Assembly: GCA_040389165.1 (NCBI GenBank) | Contig: JAZKAK010000048.1 | Coordinates: 1 to 64,000 of the forward strand | Length of the DNA stretch: 64,000 nucleotides | DNA from: CAIOTO01 sp040389165 | GTDB lineage: Bacteria; Pseudomonadota; Alphaproteobacteria; Paracaedibacterales; CAIOTO01 | Direction of reading: 5' to 3' | Shown: piece after piece, positions 37,214-44,946 of the stretch | Numbering within the stretch: the stretch's first letter is position 1 | How the letters are laid out: each line of letters starts with the position of its first letter | Made by a program: the position numbers and the translations under genes | Notes under the pieces: generated by a model | What the model was told of the DNA's origin: nothing | The model's database searches: none | Seen by the model: the letters and a program-made list of their open reading frames with translations, nothing else

Positions 37214-37296
37214 TCGTTATTGCGAGCATCTTTGATGCGTGGCAATCTAGAAAAAGCTGGATCACCACGTCGTTTTTGACTCCTCGTGACGACGAA
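37214..37296. repeat. Palindromic repeat of the TTGCGAG/CTCGTGACGA type
   Basis: GTTATTGCGAGCATC...GCGTGGCAATCTAG is mirrored imperfectly by CTGGATCACCACG...CTCCTCGTGACGACG. Repeats of this general form, derived from TCATTGCGAG...AGCAATCC, are frequent in many alphaproteobacterial genomes. Lies just after the glmS stop and may act as a transcription end. Confidence 0.6.
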
Positions 37297-37324
37297 TACG
37301 AATGTATAGAATTTCAAGTCTGCA

Positions 37325-38281
37325 CTAATACGCGAATGATCTAAGCATTTGCATGAATTTTCCGTTATATCCCCATTCTGAGATTTTAAAACACCCAAGG
37401 ATATCGGGTATTAGGGAAAAGGTACGTTGATGAGGGTGTCTGTGTACGTTCTTGACGATGCCCTTTAATTCATCTGTCGTTATATAGGTAATTCCATCAG
37501 GTTTCTGTTGTGTCGCTACAAATAAAAGTGCTTGGTCGTGTGCGTGTATCTTAAATTCTTTACGTTGCATTTGATTGTCAAAGGGTTGATCTGTTAATGC
37601 ATCCTTGTTTTCACATAAATTAAGCCATGTTTGCACAAAGGCGCGGCCACGTTCAGTGTTTCGTATAATAAGGAAGGCGCCCCATAACGCGTATTGGTCG
37701 TTCAATAGCTTTGGATCTATATTATTTAAGGTGAGTGCTTCACTCTTGATGGTTTGGCCGGCTTTATTGAGATTGTTTTTTCGTTTGCTTCCGTCATGTA
37801 AAAGAAGAATGTCGGTTTTTGTTTCATTGAGTTTATGAACAAAGGGTTCAATTGAATTTTTGAATATAACAGGCGAGTCGACATAGAACACAAGGCTGCC
37901 TTCGGGAAGTTCTTTGAGCGTTTTTAAAATGAAATAAGGCTTCCATAGCCAGTAGCCTGCTCCCTTTTTCTGATCGAGAATTTCTTTGTTCTTGGCATAG
38001 AAATTAGTATCAATATCTTTACGATGATAGAGAAAAAAACGATCAAAACCACGATTGAGTGCGGAAAGAGTTTGTGCATTTTGATTCTGATAAAAGACGG
38101 AATCACCATCTGCATACGAAATGCAAGCGATGGGGGCAGGGTTCAATGTTTGAATACGATTAATGTCAATGTGAGCAAACGATATATCACTTTTGTTGAG
38201 CATATAAAGTTGCTCACATACATTTAGAAAAACGTACACGCAGAGAAAACCAAGCACGTAACGGCGAATTTTAGCGAACAT
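37325..38281 (-). CDS. Membrane-anchored glycosyltransferase-like protein
   Basis: Protein of 318 residues. One N-terminal membrane segment (about 8-26) anchors a domain that resembles nucleotide-diphospho-sugar transferases: KGAGYWLWKPYFILKTL (about 104-120), then LVFYVDSPVIF with a DxS in the place of the DxD metal motif, and DQYALWGAFLIIRNTERGRAF. The family is not certain. Its ATG lies inside the 9-base target duplicate made by a family D element that inserted directly upstream, so it has no visible ribosome binding site now. Downstream of map on the same strand. Confidence 0.6.
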   Translation of the reverse strand: MFAKIRRYVLGFLCVYVFLNVCEQLYMLNKSDISFAHIDINRIQTLNPAPIACISYADGDSVFYQNQNAQTLSALNRGFDRFFLYHRKDIDTNFYAKNKEILDQKKGAGYWLWKPYFILKTLKELPEGSLVFYVDSPVIFKNSIEPFVHKLNETKTDILLLHDGSKRKNNLNKAGQTIKSEALTLNNIDPKLLNDQYALWGAFLIIRNTERGRAFVQTWLNLCENKDALTDQPFDNQMQRKEFKIHAHDQALLFVATQQKPDGITYITTDELKGIVKNVHRHPHQRTFSLIPDILGCFKISEWGYNGKFMQMLRSFAY

Positions 38282-38283
38282 AG

Positions 38284-38514
38284 TATGCTACCCGTCTTTT
38301 TGTCATCTTCGGATCAAGTCCTAAGATCTCTACGCGTGGAAGCGCATGTGCATTGTTGTCTGGTTGTAAAATCATCGAATATTTGCCTTTGAAACTTTAT
38401 GGATCTTCGGATCGAGTCCGAAGATGACAAAAGGGGATTCCGAAGATGACAAAAGGGGAGTCCGAAGATGACAAAAGAGGAGTCCGAAGATGAAAAAAAG
38501 TGACGGGTAGCATG
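38284..38514. mobile_element. Family D element, copy 2, carrying a family C core
   Basis: Ends TATGCTACCCGTC and GACGGGTAGCATG; flanks CGAACATAG (38275-38283) and CGAACACGG (38515-38523) match at seven of nine bases. The interior is a family C module (arms TCATCTTCGGATCAAGTCCT and ATCTTCGGATCGAGTCCGAA). The right end has expanded as a tandem array. Separates map from the glycosyltransferase-like gene. Confidence 0.75.
38418..38502. repeat. 22-base tandem array inside family D copy 2
   Basis: Unit CCGAAGATGACAAAAGGGGA followed by TT or GT, repeated three times with a partial fourth. The unit is one arm of the C module, so the array looks like slippage or recombination at the element's edge. 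Confidence 0.8.
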
Positions 38515-38531
38515 CGAACACGGCTGTGCTT

Positions 38532-39368
38532 TTAAGAAACGGTGAAAATCTCAACACCTGTTGCGGTCACGCCGAGTGTATGTTCGAACTGAGCTGATAA
38601 AGATCGATCCCGTGTTACCGCTGTCCAGCCATCATCAAGCATTTTGACTTCATACTTTCCAGCATTGATCATTGGTTCGATGGTAAAGAACATGCCTTCT
38701 TTAAGGACGATTCCTTCTCCGGGCTTGCCATAATGCACAACACTTGGTGCGCCATGGAAAGAACGACCTAGCCCATGACCACAGAAGTCGCGCACAACAG
38801 AAAACCCACTCTTCTCAGCGAGTGATTGTATCGCATAGCCTATATCGCCCAGAGTGGCTCCAGGCTTCACTACGTCGATGGCGCGCATAAGGCACTCATA
38901 GGTGGTGTTAATAAGTTTTTCAGCGCGCAGTGGGACTTTGCCGATACTAAACATACGGCTTGTGTCGCCATGCCAGCCGTCAACAATTAAGGTGACATCG
39001 ATATTGATGATATCACCCGTAACAAGTTGTTTGGCAGAAGGAATGCCATGACAGACAACGTGGTTTACAGACGTGCAAATTGATTTAGGAAATGGTGCAT
39101 GACCATACGGTGCGTAGCCAAGCGGGGCAGGGATTGAGTTATGCTCAAGCGTCCATGTATGACACAGGGTGTCAAGCTCGTCCGTCGTGATGCCAGTTTT
39201 TACGAATGGTGTGATGTAATCAAGTAGCTGTGAAGCAAGTTTTCCAGCTTTGCGCATACCTTCAAAGTCAGCAGCTTTGTGAATAATGATGTCGTCATCA
39301 TTTGGCTCGTCTTCGTATTGGCTGTGTTTGCAGTTTTCACCATGCACGTGATGCTGTGGGTTGATCAT
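38532..39368 (-). CDS. map: Methionine aminopeptidase
   Basis: Protein of 278 residues, type I enzyme. Metal ligands appear in VDVTLIVDGWHGDTSRM-like segments (here INIDVTLIVDGWHGDTSRMF), DFCGHGLGRSFHGAP (the catalytic His region) and FTIEPMINAGKYEVKMLDDGWT (Glu), with SAQFEHTLGVT (Glu) near the end. It removes the initiator methionine. The N-terminal 30 residues form a His- and Asp-rich extension not found in E. coli MetAP (HHVHGENCKHSQYEDEPNDDD). In alphaproteobacteria map is often next to radC; here it is followed by a repeat and preceded by rpsD. Confidence 0.95.
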   Translation of the reverse strand: MINPQHHVHGENCKHSQYEDEPNDDDIIIHKAADFEGMRKAGKLASQLLDYITPFVKTGITTDELDTLCHTWTLEHNSIPAPLGYAPYGHAPFPKSICTSVNHVVCHGIPSAKQLVTGDIINIDVTLIVDGWHGDTSRMFSIGKVPLRAEKLINTTYECLMRAIDVVKPGATLGDIGYAIQSLAEKSGFSVVRDFCGHGLGRSFHGAPSVVHYGKPGEGIVLKEGMFFTIEPMINAGKYEVKMLDDGWTAVTRDRSLSAQFEHTLGVTATGVEIFTVS

Positions 39369-39390
39369 GATTGATGCTCCTTAAAATCAT

Positions 39391-39423
39391 AAAAAACCCC
39401 GCGCACGATAAAGTAAGCGGGGC
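39391..39423 (-). terminator. Terminator of rpsD
   Basis: On the minus strand GCCCCGC pairs with GCGGGG(T) around a 14-base loop and is followed by six T, just ahead of map. Confidence 0.75.
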
Positions 39424-39449
39424 ATGTAGTCTAAACTAGATTCTGCAGT

Positions 39450-39548
39450 GTTATTTTCGTGAAGGCGGAAATCCGATTGTTTGAAAATGATGGCAATAAA
39501 TAATTATGCCAAAAATTTTCTGGATTCCCGTTTGCACAAAAATGACAC
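39450..39548. repeat. Decayed TCATTCCCGC-type palindromic repeat
   Basis: GTTATTTTCGTGAAGGCGGA and CTGGATTCCCGTTTGCACAA are mutated mirror arms of the module found inside elements at 13.3 and 27.7 kb. Confidence 0.55.
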
Positions 39549-39563
39549 GAGAAAAACGATTAA

Positions 39564-40178
39564 CTATCGTGAGTAAAATTCGACAACTAAGTGTGGTTCC
39601 ATCTGAACAGGAAATGGCACATCAGATAACTTTGGTGTACGAACAAATGTACCCTTCATCACTTTGTGATCAACATCCATGTATTCTGGAACATCGCGCT
39701 CAGAAAGCTGTGTAGCACCCAAGACAACAGCATTTTCTTTCATCGAAGTTGTGATTGAAATTTCATCACCTTCTTTTACAAGGTAGGATGGAATATTCAC
39801 GCGTTTACCATTTACGGAAATGTGACCGTGGTTCACAATTTGACGTGCAGCGAAAACAGTCGCTACAAATTTCATGCGGTAGACAACAGCATCAAGACGA
39901 CGCTCAAGCAAGCCAATCATGTTCTCGGACGTATCACCTTTACGGCGCACGGCTTCGTCATATACGCGGCGGAACTGACGCTCACTAATGTTGCCATAGT
40001 AGCCTTTAAGCTTTTGCTTAGCGCGCAACTGTACGCCATAGTCAGATGGCTTTGAACGTTGTTGCCCGTGTTGGCCTGGCCCATAATTGCGGCTGTTAAA
40101 TGGACTCTTGGCACGACCCCAGAGGTTTACGCCTAAACGGCGGTCGATTTTGTGTTTCGCTGTGACTCGCTTTGTCAT
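39564..40178 (-). CDS. rpsD: Ribosomal protein S4
   Basis: Complete 204-residue S4: N-terminal zinc-less domain, NLWGRAKSPFNSRNYGPGQHGQ, GYYGNISERQFRRVYDEA and the S4 RNA-binding domain (about 94-155: RLDAVVYRMKFVATVFAARQIVNHGHISVNGKRV). It binds 16S rRNA early in small-subunit assembly. In this group rpsD is commonly a lone gene, as here. Confidence 0.98.
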   Translation of the reverse strand: MTKRVTAKHKIDRRLGVNLWGRAKSPFNSRNYGPGQHGQQRSKPSDYGVQLRAKQKLKGYYGNISERQFRRVYDEAVRRKGDTSENMIGLLERRLDAVVYRMKFVATVFAARQIVNHGHISVNGKRVNIPSYLVKEGDEISITTSMKENAVVLGATQLSERDVPEYMDVDHKVMKGTFVRTPKLSDVPFPVQMEPHLVVEFYSR

Positions 40179-40369
40179 TGATAAGCCTTATCTCAAGTAA
40201 TTTATTTTCAAATAGAAGTTCCAAATATATGACATGTTTTTTTTGTTTTGTCAATATTTTACGTGGATTTTTGTTTTGGATGGACGGTATTCTTTTGCTG
40301 AATTATTTTTGCCAACCGGTGGGCATTAAATAACGACGACCAAATGTGCTGATCGCCGTTATGTAGGTA

Positions 40370-40491
40370 CGCAGTGTGCACGTTTTTTAAAACCCAGATC
40401 CCTCTATGTGTATTCACCGGACTTGACCCGGTGATCTAGATGCCCGGAGCAAGTCCGGGCAATACACAGGAGAGAAAACATGAGCACTGCG
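40370..40491. mobile_element. Family A non-autonomous element, copy 4
   Basis: Ends CGCAGTGTGCACGTTTT and AAAACATGAGCACTGCG; flanks TGTAGGTA (40362-40369) and TGTAGGTA (40492-40499) are a perfect 8-base target duplicate. The interior holds two hairpins (CACCGGACTTGACCCGGTG and GCCCGGAGCAAGTCCGGGC). The 346-base gap between rpsD and the Cys-rich gene contains nothing else visible. Confidence 0.8.
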
Positions 40492-40524
40492 TGTAGGTAG
40501 AATTTAGTGGATAGCTGACGTTGA

Positions 40525-41085
40525 TTAACCAGCGTTCGCACTTGTATCAAGAGCCTTCAAAGCATCCCAAGCAGCAGCGGCTTCTGGTTTGGCAGCGTTC
40601 TCTCTTTGGAGATATACCGGTCCGACAATAATTGCAGAAACTGCATTTGAAAGGTGGTGACAATTCGTGAATTTTTTTGCTTTTCCTTCGGCAGCTTCTA
40701 CTTTTATACTTAAGCATTTTGCAGCATATAATGGAATCACACAATCAACCAGCGTTGCAGCCTTATCTGGTGATTTGCAGTTTAGAGAGCATGCTAAGCC
40801 CGCAACCATGCCCACTTTTGCTTGCGCTGGTGTTGGCGTTGCAGTCTCCTCAGCATCTTCTGATAAGCCTTTACATTTTGCTTTTGTACACTTTTCTGCA
40901 CATTGTGCGGCCGTCCATTTTGCCGGCTTTGGAGTAGCTACAGCATTAATATCGACGCCAGCTGCAACAACAACAACTCGTTTCTTTGCTGCTGGTTTAG
41001 CAGGGGCCTCTTCATCTGAAGCAAAAGTTTGCCCAGCAAAACCAATCGCTAATAAAGCAGCCATAATTAATTTAATTTTCAACAT
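40525..41085 (-). CDS. Exported Ala/Lys-rich protein with conserved cysteines
   Basis: Protein of 186 residues with a signal peptide (about 1-22, cleavage after TFA). The mature part opens with a low-complexity EEAPAKPAAKKRVVVVAAG stretch, then carries a cluster of cysteines: AQCAEKCTKAKC (about 60-71), AGLACSLNCKS, VDCV, AAKCLS and TNCHH, eight or so in all. Ala- and Lys-rich linkers and even Cys spacing suggest a small disulfide-stabilised helical domain. I do not recognise the family. It is framed by repeats and transcribed alone. Confidence 0.6.
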   Translation of the reverse strand: MLKIKLIMAALLAIGFAGQTFASDEEAPAKPAAKKRVVVVAAGVDINAVATPKPAKWTAAQCAEKCTKAKCKGLSEDAEETATPTPAQAKVGMVAGLACSLNCKSPDKAATLVDCVIPLYAAKCLSIKVEAAEGKAKKFTNCHHLSNAVSAIIVGPVYLQRENAAKPEAAAAWDALKALDTSANAG

Positions 41086-41314
41086 GTTTAATACCTTCCT
41101 ATAAAATTATACAACGAAATTCGCTTTTATTAAGAACCTGCAATCTGCATTTCAGATTGATTTTGGCCTTAATATGCGGTTACAAGATCACCATATCATA
41201 GCGACCCTTAATAAAAGGTTAACGTGACACGTATTTTATCACGAACCATAAAATTTTATTAATTTTACATTGTCTGTTGGCATCCTTGCCCCCCCCAGCG
41301 TAGGTCATTTTCAC

Positions 41315-41579
41315 CATACTGCCCGTCTCTTTGTCATCCTCGTGCTTGACACGAGGATCTATAAAGCTGCAGAGGCATGAAGTTGAGGATGTTATAACCA
41401 GACCACAACGTACATGCGCTTCCACGTGTAGAGATCTTCGGATCGAGTCCGAAGATGACAAAAGGTGGAGAGAAGATGCCAAACAAAAACGTGGAGAGAA
41501 GATGGCAAACAAAAAGGTGGAGAGAAGATGCCAAACAAAAGCGTGGAGAGAAGATGCCAAACAAAAACGTTGGGTAGTG
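41315..41579. mobile_element. Family D element, copy 3, degenerate, with family C core
   Basis: Ends CATACTGCCCGTC and TGGGTAGTG are diverged and no target duplicate remains. Interior C module: TCATCCTCGTGCTTGACACG and ATCTTCGGATCGAGTCCGAA with core GCGCTTCCACGTGTAGAGAT. Together with the array below it fills the 620-base gap between two genes; the rest is plain AT-rich sequence. Confidence 0.65.
41465..41568. repeat. 26-base tandem array inside family D copy 3
   Basis: Four tandem units beginning GTGGAGAGAAGATGCCAAAC and ending AAAAAC, with few differences. Same position in the element as the array of copy 2 but a different unit. Confidence 0.85.
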
Positions 41580-41711
41580 AAGGCGCAATTATTTGCTTTA
41601 ATTCAATATTAATTATAAATAAATGATTATTAAATATTATTATTTAAAGTTAACCATATATTAATTATTATATACTATTCTGTACGTATAAAATTAAATA
41701 TAGGTGTGGTT

Positions 41712-43874
41712 ATGAACGTAAGCTCTTTTAAGTGTACACATACGAAATTAAATAAAGCAGTATTGATGTTAAGCGCGGGATTGCTGCTTGGCGCGGGAGA
41801 GGGGGAGGCAAGTACGACGTATCCATCGCTGACCTTCTCTGTTGACTCACCAAGTTTGCCTGGCAATACAGGGGTTTATTATGCAGTGCGTGCGTTTCAG
41901 GTGTCAACTACTAATACATATTGCTTTACTCTTTCAGGAGCTTCAAATTTAGATAATATTAGTAGTGCAAATATAAATATATACAGTGGATCTTTTGATC
42001 CATTGTATCCCAATTCAAATATATCTAGCAGCGGATTGAGTTCTGGAGACAGTGCTACGTTGTCTTCGGGACCACGTTATTATGCTGTTTATGAAAGTTA
42101 TGCAGATACATATACTTTGGCAATTTCACCTGCTATCACATTGTTCAGTACGAGTGATTTGGCAGGCGCGTCTTATAGTGGTGATTTAAAAATAAAAGGA
42201 AATATAATTAGTACGGGAAGCACTGCTTCAGTTACTGCCAGCAGCACTTCATCAAATGGTCAGTCATATGTATATGCAATGAATAATACTATTGTTAATT
42301 TTACAAAAATGAGTTCATACAATCTGACACTTTATGGACAAAATAGTTACGCAGGCTCAACTACGATAAGTGCGGGTACCTTAAGTCTTGCAAACAGCAG
42401 CATTCCATCAACCAGTCAGATTAATATGTCTGGTGGTATATTAGGTGCAGCAGCAAGTTTTACATTGCCAAATGCAATCGTTCTGAATAATGCCTCGAAC
42501 ACAATTGATTCTCAAGGGCAGAACTTAGTCTTAAGTGGAAATATTACTGGAAATTATGGACTCATAGTACAAGATAGTGTTGGTAGTAGCGTTGGATCAG
42601 TATCGTTAACGGGCACAAATTCATATTCTGGCACAACAACTGTTAATAGCGGCATACTTAGTTTGTCAAGTGCCCCTAACGCGAATCAAATTACATTTAA
42701 TGGTGGTTCATTTCAAGCTGGCGGGACCTTTTCACTGAGTAATGCCATTAGTTTCTCATCAGCTACGAATTTTGATACAAATGGATATAATGTGACGCTA
42801 ACAGGTGGAATTATTGGGTCAGGCGGCCTCACCAAAATTGGCGTAGGAGTCTTAACATTGGATAATTCAGTATCAGGGGGGGACACGCAAACAGGTATAA
42901 TAACAGTTAATGCAGGTACATTCGCTATAGGATCACAAGTTAATGATATATCAGATGATCCAAGCATATCTCTTGGTGGCGGTACATTTAGAAGTACGGC
43001 ATCTTTTAATTTAACAAAAAATATAGGTCTCACAGGAAATAGTGCCATCGATCCATATGGCAATACGCTAACCTATACAGGAACAGTTTCTGGGTCAAAT
43101 CAACTGGAAATTAATGATAGTGCGGGCTCTGCAGGTATATGTGATGTAACTGGTGGGACGTGTTCATTCACAGGCGGTCTTAAACTAACAAGTGGCATTT
43201 ATAAAATTGATACGGTTGCCAAAATGGGAACAGGAACATCTGTTCTTAATGGTGGCACACTGCGGCTTACACAGAGCATTACATCTTCTGTGCCTGCTAT
43301 TTCAGTAGCCGCGGCCAACAGTGTGATTAATACCGGTTCCTATACGTTAAATTTGGGCACGGTAACGGCTACAGCGTCATCAAATCAAATTGAAATTACT
43401 GGCGGTGGCCTGTTGGACATGACGAATGCAACAACGAGTAGTTTTATTGGTGGGATGAAAATTACAAATGGGACGATGTTGATAAATGCAGCGTATGCAG
43501 GGACGGGCGGTATGACATTAAATGGAGGAACTCTTAAGCTTGCGGCAAGTGTTTCATCATTTCCAGCAATTGCAATTTCGAATAATAGCACGATTGATAC
43601 AAACGGTAGTGGGTATACATTAACCGTTAGTGGAGGCGCGCTCACAGGTACGTCAGGGAAACTATTGACAATCGCTGGCGGTGGTACCATGGCATTAACA
43701 TCGTCATCGGTAAGTGCGCTTGCTGGGGCAGGGGTCAGTGTTACTGCGAATAGTACACTTAGCGCATCAAATATAACGAATCAATTGAGTGGTGCCGCTT
43801 ATCTACAACTTGCTGCCGGAACAACATTGAAAGTGACGGGGAGTGGGACATTACCGTGCGGTTTGGTTCTATAG
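41712..43874 (+). CDS. Autotransporter passenger without a beta-barrel
   Basis: Protein of 720 residues. A signal segment (about 8-32) is followed by serial autotransporter-associated beta-strand repeats, e.g. LYGQNSYAGSTTISAGTLSL, LTGTNSYSGTTTVNSGILSL and later GGLTKIGVGVLTLDNS, which stack as a beta-helix. Unlike the complete protein at 28.9 kb it stops in passenger-type sequence (TLKVTGSGTLPCGLVL) with no barrel and no Phe end, and fabH begins 31 bases later in the opposite direction. It is either a truncated relic or depends on a partner in another gene. A fragment of a much larger ancestor is the simplest reading. Confidence 0.75.
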   Translation: MNVSSFKCTHTKLNKAVLMLSAGLLLGAGEGEASTTYPSLTFSVDSPSLPGNTGVYYAVRAFQVSTTNTYCFTLSGASNLDNISSANINIYSGSFDPLYPNSNISSSGLSSGDSATLSSGPRYYAVYESYADTYTLAISPAITLFSTSDLAGASYSGDLKIKGNIISTGSTASVTASSTSSNGQSYVYAMNNTIVNFTKMSSYNLTLYGQNSYAGSTTISAGTLSLANSSIPSTSQINMSGGILGAAASFTLPNAIVLNNASNTIDSQGQNLVLSGNITGNYGLIVQDSVGSSVGSVSLTGTNSYSGTTTVNSGILSLSSAPNANQITFNGGSFQAGGTFSLSNAISFSSATNFDTNGYNVTLTGGIIGSGGLTKIGVGVLTLDNSVSGGDTQTGIITVNAGTFAIGSQVNDISDDPSISLGGGTFRSTASFNLTKNIGLTGNSAIDPYGNTLTYTGTVSGSNQLEINDSAGSAGICDVTGGTCSFTGGLKLTSGIYKIDTVAKMGTGTSVLNGGTLRLTQSITSSVPAISVAAANSVINTGSYTLNLGTVTATASSNQIEITGGGLLDMTNATTSSFIGGMKITNGTMLINAAYAGTGGMTLNGGTLKLAASVSSFPAIAISNNSTIDTNGSGYTLTVSGGALTGTSGKLLTIAGGGTMALTSSSVSALAGAGVSVTANSTLSASNITNQLSGAAYLQLAAGTTLKVTGSGTLPCGLVL

Positions 43875-43905
43875 TATTTCTTCAAGCAACAGCTATAGCT
43901 GTTTA

Positions 43906-44931
43906 CTACCAACGAATGATGCTTGATGCCCAAGTAAGACCGCCGCCCATGGCTTCGATAAGCACCAGCTGCCCAGGTTTAATGCGACCGTCGTTGACCG
44001 CTGCGCATAAAGCAAGTGGGATGGATGCCGCCGACGTGTTGGCATGCTTATCGACGGTCATGACAACTTTTTCATGTGGTAAATGAAAATGGTCGATGAC
44101 GCCTTTTATAATGCGTTCATTCGCTTGATGTGGAACAAACCAATCAATGTCCGTTACTTTTAAATTATTGGCGATCAAGGCTTTTTCAACGGCTTCACCA
44201 ATTTTCTTGACAGCACTTTTGAATATCTCACGGCCGTGCATTACGACGGCACCACGCTTGCTTGGTGTCTCAATTGAATGATCAACGTAGAGTAAATCGT
44301 AGCCACTGCCATCAGAGTAAAGATGCGTCGATAATACGCCGCGTTTATGTGCGTTACGGAATTTTGTGTTATTGGTATTTGCGCTATGAAATGTTGCTGA
44401 TGTGTCATCATCTGTTTCGATTGCTGTTAATACGAGTGCGGCCGCGCCATCGCCGAACAAAACGCAGGTTCCACGATCATTCCAATCGATAAGGCGTGAC
44501 ATGGATTCAGCGCCAATCAAAAGGACTGTTTTTGCTTGGCCAGCTTTGATGAAATTGTCAGCCACAGCAAGCGCGTATACAAAGCCAGAGCAGACAGCTT
44601 GCACATCAAACGCAAATGCTTTATTCGCCCCAAGAAGGGCCTGCACACGTGTTGCTGTCGCAGGGAAACCATTGTCAGGCGTCGTCGTTGCAAGAACAAT
44701 TGCATCCACACAGGAAGCATCAATACCAGCCATTTTAAGGGCGAGTGTTGCTGCATTTGCGGCCATAAATGCCGTTGTTTCCTCGGTGCTTGCCAAAAAA
44801 CGTTGTGCTATGCCTGTGCGCTCGCGTATCCATTCATCGGAAGTATTAAGGTGTGCGGGCAGATCAGCATTTTTGACACAATTTTTAGGTAAATAATGAC
44901 CTATACCAGCAACCATCGAGCGAAAAGACAT
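43906..44931 (-). CDS. fabH: 3-oxoacyl-ACP synthase III
   Basis: Protein of 341 residues. The catalytic triad of KAS III is visible: Cys in FDVQAVCSGFVYAL (about 117), His in WFVPHQANERII and Asn in DKHANTSAASIPLAL. It condenses malonyl-ACP with an acyl-CoA to begin fatty acid synthesis. The length is slightly over the usual 320, caused by an insert around residues 190-225 (HKRGVLSTHLYSDGSG). Third gene of rpmF-plsX-fabH, 15 bases after plsX. Confidence 0.97.
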   Translation of the reverse strand: MSFRSMVAGIGHYLPKNCVKNADLPAHLNTSDEWIRERTGIAQRFLASTEETTAFMAANAATLALKMAGIDASCVDAIVLATTTPDNGFPATATRVQALLGANKAFAFDVQAVCSGFVYALAVADNFIKAGQAKTVLLIGAESMSRLIDWNDRGTCVLFGDGAAALVLTAIETDDDTSATFHSANTNNTKFRNAHKRGVLSTHLYSDGSGYDLLYVDHSIETPSKRGAVVMHGREIFKSAVKKIGEAVEKALIANNLKVTDIDWFVPHQANERIIKGVIDHFHLPHEKVVMTVDKHANTSAASIPLALCAAVNDGRIKPGQLVLIEAMGGGLTWASSIIRW

Positions 44932-44946
44932 CTATTGTTGTTCCTA

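Noticed and set aside
41465..41568. Four regular 26-base repeats that could be read as a small CRISPR array
   Set aside because: The units are directly adjacent with no spacers and belong to the end of a family D element; no cas genes are present.
41331..41612. Open frame with KREDAKQKRGE-like repeats
   Set aside because: It is simply the translation of the tandem array within a mobile element.
42713..43690. Minus-strand frames rich in Pro and Val over the autotransporter passenger
   Set aside because: They mirror the repetitive Gly/Thr/Ser codons of the passenger, giving biased open frames without meaning.
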